A DNA stretch of 64,000 nucleotides, taken from the NCBI GenBank assembly GCA_033977485.1, contig CM066997.1:77532634-77596633 (forward strand). Reading direction: 5' to 3'. The notes below the pieces were generated by a model. That model was not told the origin of the DNA, did no database searches, and saw nothing but the letters and a program-made list of their open reading frames with translations. The stretch comes from Hydrangea macrophylla (lineage: Eukaryota; Streptophyta; Magnoliopsida; Cornales; Hydrangeaceae). Each line of letters opens with the position of its first letter. The stretch's first letter is position 1. Both the position numbers and the translations under genes were made by a program. Of this stretch, positions 11,388 to 23,654 are shown piece after piece.

Positions 11388-11554
11388 AGTGAGTCTTTTG
11401 GATAGTATTCAGATCGTGTAAGATTGCAACGAATCACAATGTACACTAAAAAAGTATCAACAAATATCTCATATATGATATTGATGAAGTCGTGCAATAG
11501 AACACATTGCATATGATTTGGTTTTTATTGTTGTTCATCTAAACTAAAAAAAGT

Positions 11555-11991
11555 GAATTTTTTACCATTCTCATCACTGTGGGATCAATATATACACAAT
11601 CCATCACTATTTCAACTTATTTCCCAAACCCATCACTTTTTTAAAGTCGCTAATTCAAGTAGCGATTTCGCCAAAAAAAAAACTGTAGAAGTCGCTAGTC
11701 CAACTCGCGACTTTAGGCCAAATGAGAAGTCGCTAGTTGAGAACTAGCGACTTCTCCTTTTTCACTGAGAGATTCTAGTGTGTATGTCAATAGAAGTCGC
11801 TAGTTCAACTAGCGACTTCTCATTTGGCCTAAAGTCGCGAGTCGGACAAGCGACTTCTACAGATTTTTTTTTTGGCGAAATCGCTACTTGAATTAGCGAC
11901 TTTAAAAAAGTGATGGGTTTGGGAAATAAGTTGAAACAGTGATGGATTGTGTATATATTGGTCCCAAAGTAATGGGAATGGTAAAAAATTC
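11555..11991. mobile_element. Mutator-like foldback MITE, 437 bp, 10-bp TSD
   Basis: The two halves are inverted copies of about 200 bp each, separated by a short spacer near 11760-11790. Ends read GAATTTTTTACCATTCTCAT and, reversed, GAATTTTTTACCATTCCCAT. TAAAAAAAGT flanks both ends (11545-11554 and 11992-12001); a 9-11 bp duplication with long terminal repeats is the hallmark of Mutator-like elements. Within the arms lie smaller hairpins built on GAAGTCGCTAGTT/AACTAGCGACTTC, so the transcript would fold into a long duplex with side hairpins. No coding sequence. Confidence 0.85.
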
Positions 11992-12229
11992 TAAAAAAAG
12001 TCGTAAGGAATTCAAGATAAAAAATTGAATTAGGTCGCCCATTTATGTTTATACAAACATTTTGACATTTAATTAATGTTGAGCTTGTTTCTCAAAAACC
12101 ACATAGGTAGATTGCCCCCTAGCACAACAATACACAAACGCACACACTTTGATTTTCCAAACAAACATGAAAATATACAGGGGCAAAATGAAAGTTGTCC
12201 CTTTTGCTATGAAACCGGCATTAAGAATA

Positions 12230-15200
12230 TTAACCTCCCAAGCACGCAAAGAGCTTCTTTGGAACGGAGCCAGTGGCCCGGTATTTTGCGGCCATCTCTG
12301 CTGCCTTGAGAAGGTCCTCACCACGCTTGGCTTCAACCATTGCTCGCTTTTCTTCAGCTTGCTTGTGAATTAGAGCGACCTTGTTTTTCATCTTTTCTGC
12401 ATAATCTGCTTTCTTCTTCTCCAATTGTTCCTGCTCACACCTTAACTTGTTAATGTTGAATATGTCTTTTTTTTTTTTTTTTTCAGTTATGTTTTACTAT
12501 ATAGTAGTGCTATGTTGAACTGAAAGCAGAGAAATGACGGTCGAGTAGACGATCGTACAAATAGATTCTAAGACTAATCTTAGATTAGTAATCTTATTGA
12601 AGGGTTAAAACCACCAACTAGCTAGTTCAAAAGTATAAGCTGTTATGGAGGGATGTAACCTAAATATTTACTAGATTCTCTCAAATGAGTGGGCCAAACA
12701 AGTATATGCATTATAATTATCAGGCAGGCGTGAGATTTGAACCTGGGACCATCCTAAAACCAGCTGAGCAAGCATTGGCTACTACATTGGTCTAGCCCGC
12801 TTTATATTTCGAAGTAAAATAAAACACTGCCAAAATCTTTTGCTATTGGTATTGTATTGGCGCAAGCGTTTTTTTCCTTTTAAAGTAGCTCATTGCAACA
12901 TCATCTGTCTGGATTTAGAACTTCCCACCCAGTAGAAATGTCTCGAAAGCCGCAAGCAATGTACTAATAAGAGCACTACAATGGGCAAACTTAAGGAGTG
13001 AAACTTAGTGGAATCTAAAGTTAGTGTAAGCCTAAGTTTCACTATTGTACAAGCCATACGGCATAGAGTGTGTCATGGGAGGCTAAATGGCCCGCACAAA
13101 GCTGTCCCATTCCCAAACACCTCCCAAACGGCAGTTACGGCACAGTGTGTGCCGTTTGGGGTCTTTTTTTTTTGTGCAAAGTTTTCCTTTCATTCAAATG
13201 CACAGTGTGAGCCGTTTGGTCACTACACCATTGCTAGCGCCCTTATCTTGTACAATAAACTTAAGCTAAGTTTTACTTGAGTTTGTTGTACCCATTGTGG
13301 ATGCTCTAAGCAGTCATCTCCTTTTCGTGAACAGTAAAATGTCGTTCATATAATTACGATTTCGAAGGCCACCGAAAACGACATTCGTTCACTAACACAT
13401 CCCTGATTGTCCGATCCTTGCTCTGGTATTATGTTAACCACCAACTATTTATTAGGCTTAAGCTTACGAAATCATTGATTGCTAACATGGGATCATAACC
13501 AGAAAATTTTGTTATCAAACCACATCTTAACCAGTTTATCAGCTTAAATTTTTGAAGTAGTTGGTTGTTAATAACTGTGTAGACTCTAGTGTGTTGCAAA
13601 CCAAAAAAAAATTAATAATAATAATAAAACAATTAAATAAGTCAGAATTCTATCAAGATTATGCTGCCACCCTGTTTTGGTAATTTGACCATTAAGGAGG
13701 AACATTTTGTTACGATTTCTAAGTTAATTGAAATTCCAGTGAAGAAAATATAAGTAAATTTCAAATGAAACCAAATAAAGTTCTCCAAAAATTTATGTCA
13801 AGCAATCCAAGGGGCCTGACCTCAATTTTCTTCAGTTCAGCTTCAATATTCGCTTTCTTGCTGTTTTCCCATGAAGCAACACCAGAGAGCTTCTTTTGGG
13901 CCCTATTCAGTCGTTCCAAATAAGAAAAAAAATTCAGCAATTAAATCCTCACAGGTCAGAGAAAAACAGGATGTATTGCTAAACAAGACATTCCAAACTC
14001 ATTCCGGAAGATAAATTTCCATTCCAGAATTAACCATGTATTACTAGACAGAATAAAACCTTTAATAGAGGAACAACTGAAGGAGATAATTTATCCAACG
14101 CATGGCAGTTACTGAAGCAGGATGAAATTTAAATACGTCAATGCACAATAGCTAAATATGAATTTCTAATAGGAGACGGAACTATTGATAGACAACTGTA
14201 CACGCCTAACATGGATCAGTTGTATTATCTTTAGTCCTCATTTCTATTACTGTCATCAAAATGTAATCTAGATAATACTTTATAGAACATACTTACTTAA
14301 TAGTATTGCTAAGAAGTTTGTGTGTCCAATGCCATCGTCACCTACTTCAAACTTTGACTGATTACCTTTTGATGCCATACGTTTACAGTTACACAAAGTT
14401 AAACCCTAAAATGTTTGCAAGCTAACAGATCTCAATAACATATCTTCCACCGACTGTTTTAATGTTTCTTTCCCAAATTTCCTTAAAGTGTGTATTCAAT
14501 ATAGCAAAATTAATGTAATAGAGCTAACTGAGAAAATTGCAAGACATCGTTCTCTTGTCAAATGGAAATACTGGCCATAAATGAATAATTATGACTCCAA
14601 ATCGCTTCTCTGGTTCATCAACGAATCGTATCTGTGTGTTCAATGTTTGGCAGATGTACCTTTATGGCATATGAGTACCTGCCCGGTCTAAAATCACACT
14701 CCTAAAACAGGTTCTTCGTTAAAATCAAAGTGATATTGGTTTTCATGAAAACCATATAGAAAATGAGGGTGGGAGTGAACTTGGTCAAACAGGCCCATGT
14801 GTAAGCCAGAGACAGCAAAAAAGAGTACAAAATTTAATAAAAAAGGAAGGAAAACTGGACACCTGTGGTGTTAGTGAACATTTATAATTAGTAAATATGT
14901 CTCTCAATAAAAAAAAAGAAGTGTGTTTGCATATCTGGTAAAAGATTGCCAGTGGTTTCCATTGCTGTTTGTGAATGTGCCAATTATTGGAGGCTTCAAA
15001 GAGATAATAAACTTACTTGTTCTCCGCTTGTGTTTTTTCACTTTCCTCCCACGCCTTGATAAAAGACAACCTCTTCTCTTTCTCTAAATCCGCAAGAGCG
15101 ATATCTAACGAAAAACAATTCGAGTACAATTTTAATACAGCTAGGGACTGTCCAGAGGTTTCATGGAAATTAAATCAGTAATTTGTGATTAAAAACACAT

Positions 15201-17906
15201 CACATAATCCTCCAAGGGAATTTAAAAAGAAATGGACTTTTTAATTTCCCCTACTTCATTGTCACTTCACTTGTTAGCTCATTGTGATGAAATTCTGAAT
15301 GTTCATTCAATAAGTATTGAGGAGCCGAGTTTTATTCCCAAAAAAAACTTACCTCTGTCAATTGAACCCCCAGAGCTTTTCTTCTCCAAAGCATCTGGAG
15401 TCTCTGTAGAAAAAGAGGAAACAATTCAACTTTAATTTAACTTTCCAAAACAAAACACGAGAGTCAAGGCCAAGGGACAAGCCAATTTTTATTTTATTTT
15501 TTCTTGGTGGGAATACCATATAGAGATAGATTGTGAAAGACATTAACTCGCATGGTGACTGTGTGGTTTTTGGTTTTTAGTTTTCGTTTTCATTTTTGTA
15601 TTGAATTAGAGGCAGACGTCAATACAAAAAATGAAAACAAAAACTGAAAACCAAAAACCACAACGTTACCATAAACTTTTCTTCGTTCTTGAAAACAGAC
15701 CAGGCTTCGAGATTTATGTGTGCCACTACCACCAGGAATAAGTGAGTAACAAAATACCATCGATCGAAGAAATCCATCTACTTTACTTTTTAATCTTCAT
15801 TGGAAATCATGGGCAAAAGTGTGCATTCTGATATAAAAAAAAAAAGCACAGAAATAATCTCTCTACCATTCCCAATCTTCGACAATCAGACATGATGCAC
15901 ACATAGGATTCCAATGCTCTGGTAATACAAATATTGTAAATCAGTACTCCTCCGTTAATTTTTCTTTTAAATTTATTCCCCCTTTACCATAACTTGGTCC
16001 AAAAGATACAAGCAAGATGGTCTTTGGTACCAATTACAAAAATTTATTTATACCATCAAATCAATAAAGCCCTTATCAACTGGATATATAAGAGTTTTAC
16101 TATAAGATTTTATTGAGGAAAAAGAAAAAAAAAAAAAAAAACTGACATATTGATTGAAGTATCTTTGATTAAAACATGATAATATGAAGAAAAAAAGTAG
16201 ACCAATAAATTATTTGGTACAGTTGCTACAAAACTGTCTCTCACAGTTTGCACACTGTTTTTCAAAAAACGGTTTTTACTTATTTATTTTTTAAAACTGT
16301 GCAACTGTGGAACCCACTTTGAAAATGTGCATACTGTCCCACATTTTGCACACTGTTATAAAAAGTGGTGATAAGACACCGGAAATAATAGTGGAAATGA
16401 TGCATTTAAGCATCCAATAAGAAACTTTAATGAAAGCTACATATTCCCTTTAGAAATTAAAAAATTCAAAAGCTTCTTTAGCTAAAGGGACAATTTTATA
16501 CTATTAATTTGGATATATGTACTGGTATTGAAGAATTATACAGTTGTCAAATAGTATCTGTAACAAATAAATAAAATGCCTAGCTGTATATATATATATA
16601 TTTTTTTAACTCAAAAATAAAACTATTTTTAGTTAAAAGGATTAAGTTTTTTTTTCCACGGGAGTTGGGCTTTAAATCTGCACGATGAGAGGTTTCTCAT
16701 GGCCAGGCATTTCCAAAAGTTACAATTGCCACTCCATAGTACCACATTCAGTACATGTTAAGCATATAGTACCATGCAGTTAATGCATTGTATTGTATGG
16801 AGTGTCATTAGTAATCATGGGGGTGTCAATAGCCACGCGCTAAATAAAATGGATGGCTGTATCTTTGGTGACAACTTTCATACATCTTTCATACAACCTT
16901 CTAAAAAGATGTGTCTATCTCTGTCCTGTGATGTCACTGGACCTCACAGTGACACAGGGGAGAGAGATAGACGCATTTTTTAAAGGAAAATGCTTCTGTG
17001 CAGTTAGCACAGTGCTGTTCGCACTGTGCTACTCACAGTTTGCACAGTAAAACTGCCCAGTATTTGAAAACTGCTTTTGCAAAAGCTGTTTTACTGTGCA
17101 AACTGTGACTGCACTGTGCTTACTGCACAGAAGCATTGTCCTTTTTTAAAAGGTTGTAGGAAAGTTGTGTCCCAAGAATTACCCATTTTTTAAACTAAAA
17201 AATATAACTATTTTTAGTTAAAAGGATTTAAGTTTTTTTTTTCCCCAACGGAGTTGGGTTTTAAATCTGCACGGATGAGAGGTTTCTCATGACCATTATT
17301 GGCAAATTAATTGGAGGGGGATGAAGATAAATAACGAACGTACGAGAAATTTATATTTTACAACCTGGATGAGAAATAAAAGGAAAAAAACGAAGCTAAA
17401 TCAATTTTAAGTAGGAGTGATAATTTGGGATCAAAAGAAAATAATATATGTTGGCTATGTACTATATAGATTGACACACACGCACTAATTAAGATGAATT
17501 TAAAACACAGCTCTTTAGATTAGGTGAATTTTTTTTTTTTTTTTACTGTATTAGAGCACCACGAGAATAATATTAATGTTGAAACGAGATTCAATTTTTA
17601 AATTTTTTTTTTTTAATTTTTGTTTTGCTTCGGTAAACAAACGGATAATTAGTAACGTATAAATCTAGTCAGAGAGTCAGAGAAACACAGATTCTATTTC
17701 TATTTCTATACAGTGAGTGAGAGCTAGAGAGATTACGTACTCTGGGGTACAGCAAGAGCTTTGGATTGGTCGACCTTCTCTTCAGGCTGCGGTGGAGGAA
17801 TCACAGCTTTTTCCTCTACGACGTCCACCGGAGTCTCAACCTTCGCCTTCGCCGCCGCTGCCGCCCTTGATTCGGCTTCGACCTTCTTGGGCTCCTCTGT
17901 CGCCAT
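12230..17906 (-). CDS. Remorin, group 1 type
   Basis: Five minus-strand exons, 17906-17741, 15403-15353, 15104-15017, 13902-13821 and 12430-12230, join exactly to 195 codons plus TAA with GT/AG junctions throughout. The protein starts MATEEPKKVEAES, has an Ala/Lys/Pro-rich disordered N-terminal region (to about residue 80), then the conserved remorin C-terminal coiled coil (about 83-189) with ALADLEKEKRLSFIKAWEES, ASWENSKKANIEAELKKIEE and AEEKRAMVEAKRGEDLLKA. It ends KKLFACLGG; the single cysteine near the end suits S-acylation of the C-terminal membrane anchor. Group-1 remorins sit on the inner face of the plasma membrane in nanodomains and affect virus movement, plasmodesmata and immune signalling. 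Length and exon layout are normal for the family. Intron 1 (2.3 kb) holds several foldback elements. It converges with the MYB gene; no functional link is implied. Confidence 0.93.
12971..13306. mobile_element. Tourist-like MITE in remorin intron 4
   Basis: The left end GAGCACTACAATGGGCAAAC pairs with the reversed right end GAGCATCCACAATGGGTACA. TAA lies outside both ends (12968-12970 and 13307-13309), compatible with the 3-bp TWA target of Harbinger/Tourist elements. The interior has the repeated word GCACAGTGTGNGCCGTTTGG (about 13140-13159 and 13200-13219). It sits in the last remorin intron. Confidence 0.6.
15553..15673. repeat. Foldback repeat in remorin intron 1
   Basis: About 50 bp beginning ATGGTGACTGTGTGG is repeated in inverted form to about 15673, with roughly 10-15 nt of loop near 15610-15620. 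The arms consist of GTTTTTGGTTTTTAGTTTT and its complement. This would make a long AT-rich hairpin in the pre-mRNA of the remorin gene. Confidence 0.75.
16601..17298. repeat. Direct 105-bp repeats bracketing about 480 bp in remorin intron 1
   Basis: The sequence at about 16601-16705 (AACTATTTTTAGTTAAAAGG through GATGAGAGGTTTCTCATG) recurs with a few differences at about 17188-17298. Between them lie a GTGTCTATCTCT...AGAGATAGAC inverted pair (16911-16972) and the foldback at 16985-17146. It may be a tandem duplication that grew by transposon insertion. Confidence 0.7.
16985..17146. repeat. Foldback element with CACAGTGC words
   Basis: AATGCTTCTGTGCAGTTAGC at the left is mirrored by a complementary sequence at the right end (GCTTACTGCACAGAAGCATT), with further pairing of CACAGTTTGCACAGTAAAAC inside. 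The words CAGTTTGCACA and GCACTGTGC recur several times. A decayed relative seems to lie at about 16220-16370. Probably a hAT- or Mutator-type MITE; no clear target duplication was found. Confidence 0.7.
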
Positions 17907-18023
17907 TCTCAGCTAATAAAATTTCAGTGGATATGAAACCAAAAAGATACTTCGACAAACTAAATAAGTATAATCCAAATACATAAACCAACAATTATAT
18001 GTTGTATTATTATATAGATACAG

Positions 18024-18055
<32 letters not shown>

Positions 18056-18207
18056 GCAAACACACACGTATATGTATTTAGCTTAATAATGAAAACTTTT
18101 TAAGAGACGAGTGTGGGACGTGTATCGGTGTATGGTTAAAGTTGAGATTGGGTGTCGGTGAGAGACTGGAGTCTAAAATACAGCCATGGATTACAGGCCG
18201 CGGAAAT

Positions 18208-18395
18208 GCTAGATGCACAAAGAAAAAAGTGCACAATAAAATGCACAAACAGCTTAAAATTACTGGACTTCGTGCTGAAAAGTTTATACACAAAAAGATA
18301 AAAAAAAGAGTGTATATCTTTTTCAACACGAGGTCCAACAAATTAAAACAGATTGTATATTTAGTTGTGCATTTTTTTTGTGCATCTATCTTTAC
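18208..18395. mobile_element. Small inverted-repeat element upstream of remorin
   Basis: AGATGCACAAAGAAAAAAGTGCACA at the left (given here as its first 25 positions, 18209-18233) is mirrored at the right by a complementary stretch ending near 18390 (TGTGCATCTATCT). A second internal pair is CTGGACTTCGTG/CACGAGGTCCAAC with GTATATC nearby. It looks like a MITE of unknown superfamily in the remorin upstream region, 300-490 bp from the start codon. Confidence 0.5.
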
Positions 18396-18441
18396 TCGTA
18401 CAGGCCGTTTGATGTGAGGACTTTTATATTATCGAGATATC

Positions 18442-18447
18442 CACGTG
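18442..18447. promoter_or_regulatory. G-box/ABRE-like CACGTG upstream of remorin
   Basis: CCACGTGTC on the plus strand (GACACGTGG in the remorin direction) contains a perfect G-box, about 540 bp before the remorin ATG. ACACGTGG is the usual ABRE core. Its use is a guess from sequence and position only. Confidence 0.35.
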
Positions 18448-18459
18448 TCGGACAACTTT

Positions 18460-19126
18460 TGACTGGACGGTGTGATTAGGTACGGTCAAAGGGTGTTGTG
18501 TTTCACTGTACACAGCTGATACAGGTTGTAAAATCCCCTTCATGCCAGATTGCCGACAGGTCAAAAGGGCTTTAAGCGCCTCACTGATCTATTTGTTATG
18601 GTGGGACATACGACAGCGTTTTACCCATCTGTCTCTTTATTTATTTTTATATTACTAATAACTACTGCTTGTTTTGTCTTAATCTTTAAGTGTCGTTTGC
18701 TTTGCTTTTACACAGACAATAATACCCCAAATGGCCAATTATTAGACTGGTGCTCCACTTCAATCGTTAGAAAACCCAAGGGGAAAAATTACACTTACAA
18801 AGTTACACATACACCAACATTTTTCAAATACCACCTAATTAAAAGATTTGTTATTCTTCGGTCAGAATCAGTGGTTCTAGTTGGACTTTGGTCTAGGCCA
18901 ATATAAAACTTTGAAATTAGATTCAAACTGGGATGTGCGTATGTGTATCTGGTCCAATTCAAGTATAAAAAAATAAAAAAAAATATACGATGCAGTAAAT
19001 AAACCCCATCAACTATTTTTAACTTTTTTTTTTGTTCAATTACTTTACTTCAGGTAAGATGGTATTCAAAACATCAACGGTTACAACATATTTTTGCACC
19101 TTCTTTGAGTCACTGAAGATTTTAGG
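18460..19126. other. Unassigned intergenic sequence
   Basis: No credible gene. A 118-codon plus-strand open frame (18550-18906) has no domain I recognise and a composition like the surrounding non-coding DNA. Confidence 0.35.
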
Positions 19127-19680
19127 ATTAATTACACAAATCTCTCGTAAGATTTGTCTATATCACATGGACCGCTCTTAAAGTTTAGGTTGAGTTACAC
19201 TCAACTCTCCCCCATAAGTGGATTGTCTACCCCTTGACGGAAATCGATGATATAAGCAATTATTAATTACCTAATGCCAAAAATACTCTTACTTATCCTA
19301 ATAAAAATTTGAATAATTACACAAACATCCCTTAAGATATGGCATAATTACACGAACCTCCCTCATTACAAAAATATTTTTTTGTCAATCTTTTCTCTCT
19401 TCTTCTTCCTCTTTTGATTCGTCTCTCAACAAAATTTTTTTCCCTAAAATTTAGAGTCATCTTTTTTTTTGGGGGTTAATTACACTCTCCTCCCCCGTGG
19501 TTTGCTTTAATTACACTGACCTCCCTCACATTTTGAAAAATTATAGGGACTTTCCTTATGCTTAGTATATTAATTTTAAGGGGGAGAAAGTGTTATATAA
19601 TACTAATTTTAATGGAGGTCCGTGTAATTTCTCAAAATGCGAGGGAGTCCGTGTAATTAAGGCAAACACCAACCCCCCCC

Positions 19681-19712
<32 letters not shown>

Positions 19713-20264
19713 TTATAATTTTTTACAATCTCTTCAATTTCCCATGCAGCACATAAAATTCTTTCCAACAAACTAAATTGAAGATGGCCCAGATTTTTTT
19801 GACCCATCATGTCCGTTATAGACAGGAGAAACTAAAAAGTGGAATTAATAATAATAATAAAAAAATCAAACCCAAGAAATTTAAATTATGAAATTGAACA
19901 AAATTGAAGAAATCGTAGATTTTGGAACTTGAAGGAATTTGAAGAAATTACACTTCTTAGTGATATGAAAATTTTAACTCAAACCCTCTCTCATTGCAAA
20001 ATTAAATTTTAATTGAGGGTATAATACATTTGCGCAAACTATAAACAACTTTGGGTCTTGTGGGTGATAAGGGAGGTCTGTGCAATAAGACCATAGTTCA
20101 GTGTAGGTTTGTTGAATTTAATAGGGGCAGTGTAGTACTTTCATTTATTCCGTCATGAACATTATATACCCAACCTTTATCGAGAAGGGAGGTCTGTGTA
20201 ATTTTTCAAAATATAAGAGAGATCCTTAGACCTCAGGGGAGGTTTGTGTAATTACCCAATATTT
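19127..20264. repeat. Nested inverted-repeat (MITE) cluster
   Basis: The outer arms are related: TTAATTACACAAATCTCTCG near 19130 and, reversed from about 20262, GTAATTACACAAACCTCCCC. Variants of AATTACACNNACCTCCCT recur several times inside in both orientations. An inner pair (about 19498-19545 against 19625-19675) forms a strong hairpin. The pattern fits one MITE family inserted into itself. The right inner arm borders the poly-C tract. Confidence 0.6.
19673..19712. repeat. Poly-C tract, 31 uninterrupted C
   Basis: Eight C, one A (19681), then 31 consecutive C. On the minus strand this is poly-G, able to form G-quadruplexes, with i-motif potential on the plus strand. It abuts the right arm of an inverted-repeat element. 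An open frame of glycines on the minus strand (19810-19562) is an artefact of it. Length is likely unstable in vivo and in sequencing. Confidence 0.95.
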
Positions 20265-20269
20265 TAAAA

Positions 20270-21648
20270 CAAAATTGTCTAATACTTTTGTGTACAGCAA
20301 AGGCAAACTATATATGTGTGCAATAAAGGATAATTTGTCCTAAAATTTTCAACGGTTCAAATGAGAAATAAAAATATATGTGGGTAATATTTTTATATCA
20401 TATGTTGGTCAAAAATGATAACTTTTTGGACATTTTAACAAAGAGATGTTAGGGAAAAAATATAATTGTTGAAGGGGTCAGTTTATTGAGTTTATTTATT
20501 TATTTTTTAAATTTAGAGATATTCAAAAAATAGTCATATTTAAGGGGGTGTTAGAGTAATTTTCCCTAAACCCAAAATAGATGACTACATGAGAAAATAA
20601 AAAATCAAAAGAAAAATTGATTCCTCACAAGTTCGCACATTACAACGAACATATGTCACATGCAGCAAAGAAAAGAAGAAAAAAATATCAGAGACGACGG
20701 CTTTGGCGTAACAAGAATGTTATCTTCAATGTATATCCCATCTTGGGTCTACCATAAACCGATAAGATTTATGTTGTTGGTATATGTATTCAAAATTGAC
20801 AACAAATATGTTGTTGCATAAATCAATAACATATGTAAATTTTGAAATTTTGGATGTGGATACAATATGTGGTAGCCATGTCACTCGCGAAAATCTAATT
20901 TTAATGGACAGCACTATATGTCCCATGCACCCTCAAGTGGTACCAATTGTAGGTGAATAGGGACATTTGGTGTTCTTTTAAAGTCATTTTAATTGCCCTC
21001 CATCATATGAATACGAGGCCTACATATAAGTCCTTGTTTTCTTAAAGATTTTGTAGAAGAAAGGAGGATCGAGGATCCCATTCCAGCGACTCTCTCATCT
21101 CTCTTAGAAACATTTTATGGGTTAATAATGGAGGGTAGATCCCACAACAATAAGTGCCATCTAACTTTTTAAGAAAAAAGAACCCTTTAGAATTAGACCC
21201 TCAAAATTGAAGGTTCATAGTAATAGAATTACACAGTCCATTTTGAAGAAAAAAGATCCAATCCACATCCGAAATAGAAGCTCAACCGTAGATATATAGT
21301 ACTTTATATTTACCCAAACAAGTACAACTGTTCTCTATGAAGCACCGACACTTTGAAAATCGTAACGTACTATTGTCAGATGCGGACACACGCCGGACAC
21401 AACAAAACTTTCCTACTTTTTAGATAACTTAACATGTGACCAACACCTTACCGTCACATGGGGACATGCATTGGACACGGTAAATCTAAAAATTATAATC
21501 TCAAACACACACACAAAAAAAAAAGCAATAATAAGTTAAGAAAGAACGAAAGAAAAGAAAAACCCTCTCGAACACTCCTTGCTCTCAAACCTCAGTGGTA
21601 ATCTCGATCGACTCGACTCCCTCGTCACTAGGTAATCTCGACACTAAC

Positions 21649-21650
<2 letters not shown>
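20270..21650. other. Unassigned intergenic sequence
   Basis: No gene is supported. The region is AT-rich and ends in a (CT)n microsatellite at about 21650-21690 that lies upstream of the decayed hAT transposase and could have been in its leader. Confidence 0.35.
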
Positions 21651-21693
<43 letters not shown>

Positions 21694-22167
21694 AATGTCA
21701 CACCCCTCAAGTAATCTCAAAACCAAAACAGTAGGTGTTTTTTTGGCTTGTGATTTTTATGAAGATGATGGCTTCACTCTTGATGTGTTGACAGTTTATG
21801 TCTGATTTCTCTAGAGATAATGGCTTGTACTAGTTGGTGTTGGAGGTTTTTTCTGGTTTGATTTTCGGGTCTTGTGGAGTTTTTTGCTCTTTGTTTGTAA
21901 TGGGTGTTGAGTTTCTGTTTTGTTTAATGGTTTATCCATGTATTAAAACATCCTATTAATGTTGAGCAACAATAAATAAAAACTTTTGGGTGGTCAATTT
22001 TTGACTTTATAAGTGGTAATTGTTGTCTTCTTTTCTTTTGGGTAATAGTCTTTACGTTTTACTTCTTTATTATTTTTATATTAATTGTATAAACTTTATG
22101 TACAATTTCATTAAAATCTAACAATGCCAAAAGTAATTTTAAACTTGATAGCTGATATTGTGTAGGT

Positions 22168-23110
22168 ATGAGTTCGCATTCGTCCAATTCAGCGTCAGTG
22201 TGTGGTTCATCTATGGTCAGTAGTGGTGATAACCAAGTAGAAGATCATCTAACTAAACATCATTGGAAGTATGTATTAAAAATGGCTAGGGCTGATGGGG
22301 GACCAAGAAATGTGACATTTTTAGACAGCTATTGTGGTAGAGTTTCAAGGATCATATTCTAGACTAAAGGCCAATTTGCTAAAGATACCGAATCGTAGGA
22401 TAGGTAAATGTACTAGAATGATTAATCAACAATTTTCAAGAGATAAAGAGATTGTAGGATGAAGCAGAGTTAAGGACGAAACAGTCTACGTCCAAGGAAG
22501 TAACTTTGCCAACTACCCGAAATAACTGACAATCATTTCACTAGAGAAGAGTTGCATGAGAAAATTGTTAGGATTTTTTACCAGTGGGCCTTCCATTTCA
22601 CTTTTCAAGAAATCCTCATTATGTGCAATCATTTACTGGTGCTTGCAAAAGTAAAGTTGAAAGTTATGTGCATTCATGATTCAACTTGTTGAGGACAACA
22701 TTGCTTCGTATAATGATCCAGAGATTGCAAGAGAAGGAAAGGAATGGATACAAAGATTCTTTCCAAATGCAGCGGAGCGTTGGTTGGTCAATATTGAATT
22801 CGGTTAATTCTCAAGCAAAATGGATGGATTTGTTGACCGTGTCGATGAGTGATAGAGGGATCATGGAGCCAACATTGTGGTTTATACATAGAAATAATGC
22901 ACCTAACCTTCAACGTCTAGCTTTGAAGTTACTTGGACAACCTTGCTCATCTTTTTGTTGTGACAGGAATTGGAGCACTTATTCTTTTATAAATTCAATG
23001 ATCCAAAGGAACAAAATGACTCCGCAACATGCTTAAAATTTAGTATTTGTGCATAACATCCTTTTCAGACGACCATGAACAAGAGAGCAAGATGTGGGAT
23101 GTAGGTTGTA
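22168..23110 (+). pseudogene. hAT-family transposase remnant
   Basis: The plus-strand frame at 22168-22359 has DHLTKHHWKYVLKMARADGG, which I read as the BED zinc-finger-like start of a plant hAT protein. After about 300 bp full of stops and frame changes, 22686-23036 carries the C-terminal region: SMSDRGIMEPTLWF, APNLQRLALKLLGQP and CCDRNWSTYSFINSM, which is the hAT dimerisation domain, followed past a stop by NLVFVHN. No catalytic DDE context can be followed, the middle is lost, and the protein is not functional. Terminal repeats were not found. Superfamily is well supported by the C-terminal motif. Confidence 0.8.
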
Positions 23111-23654
23111 ATGCCTTTGACTATCTTGATGGTGTTTGAGGTACTTGAGATTGGGGACCACTCGTTTAATGAACCAGGCTTAGACCATGAGGAGGAAGTT
23201 GCTTAATTGGGAAGGCTAATGTCAAGGTGTGTCTGTTTTGAGTGAAGTGGTTTAATTTTAAAGACTAATCTTAATGTGTTTTTGTTTTGGATATTTTGGC
23301 TTTTGGTTCTATGGATTATGTGATTGTGACTGATGGATATTATACTATTCCAATATGAGATTAAGTTTGTGTTAGTTTATATAGTATATGTATTGCATCT
23401 TTGGATGCATCTTTTTCTAGCTATTGCTTTTTAGAATGCGCAATAAAATATTGTACATAAAATTATTGTATCATTGGCATGTCGTGTCCTCATTTTTTAG
23501 GATTTGTCGTGCTGACATATCCGTGTCCATTTTTCATAGACTATTGTACATTTTTAAATACAGGCCAAATGACATTTTACTCCCGGCCCCATACTACACC
23601 TTATTTTCCATTTACATACACTTCTTGTTGAATTTTTTCAATTGGCCCCTTGTA

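Noticed and set aside
12731..12800. tRNA-like phrase GATTTGAACCTGGGACCATC followed by GCTGAGCAAGC
   Set aside because: It resembles the reversed T- and D-arm parts of a tRNA but no full cloverleaf can be drawn; at most a decayed SINE fragment inside the remorin intron.
19562..19810. Glycine-rich minus-strand open frame
   Set aside because: The glycines are the poly-C tract.
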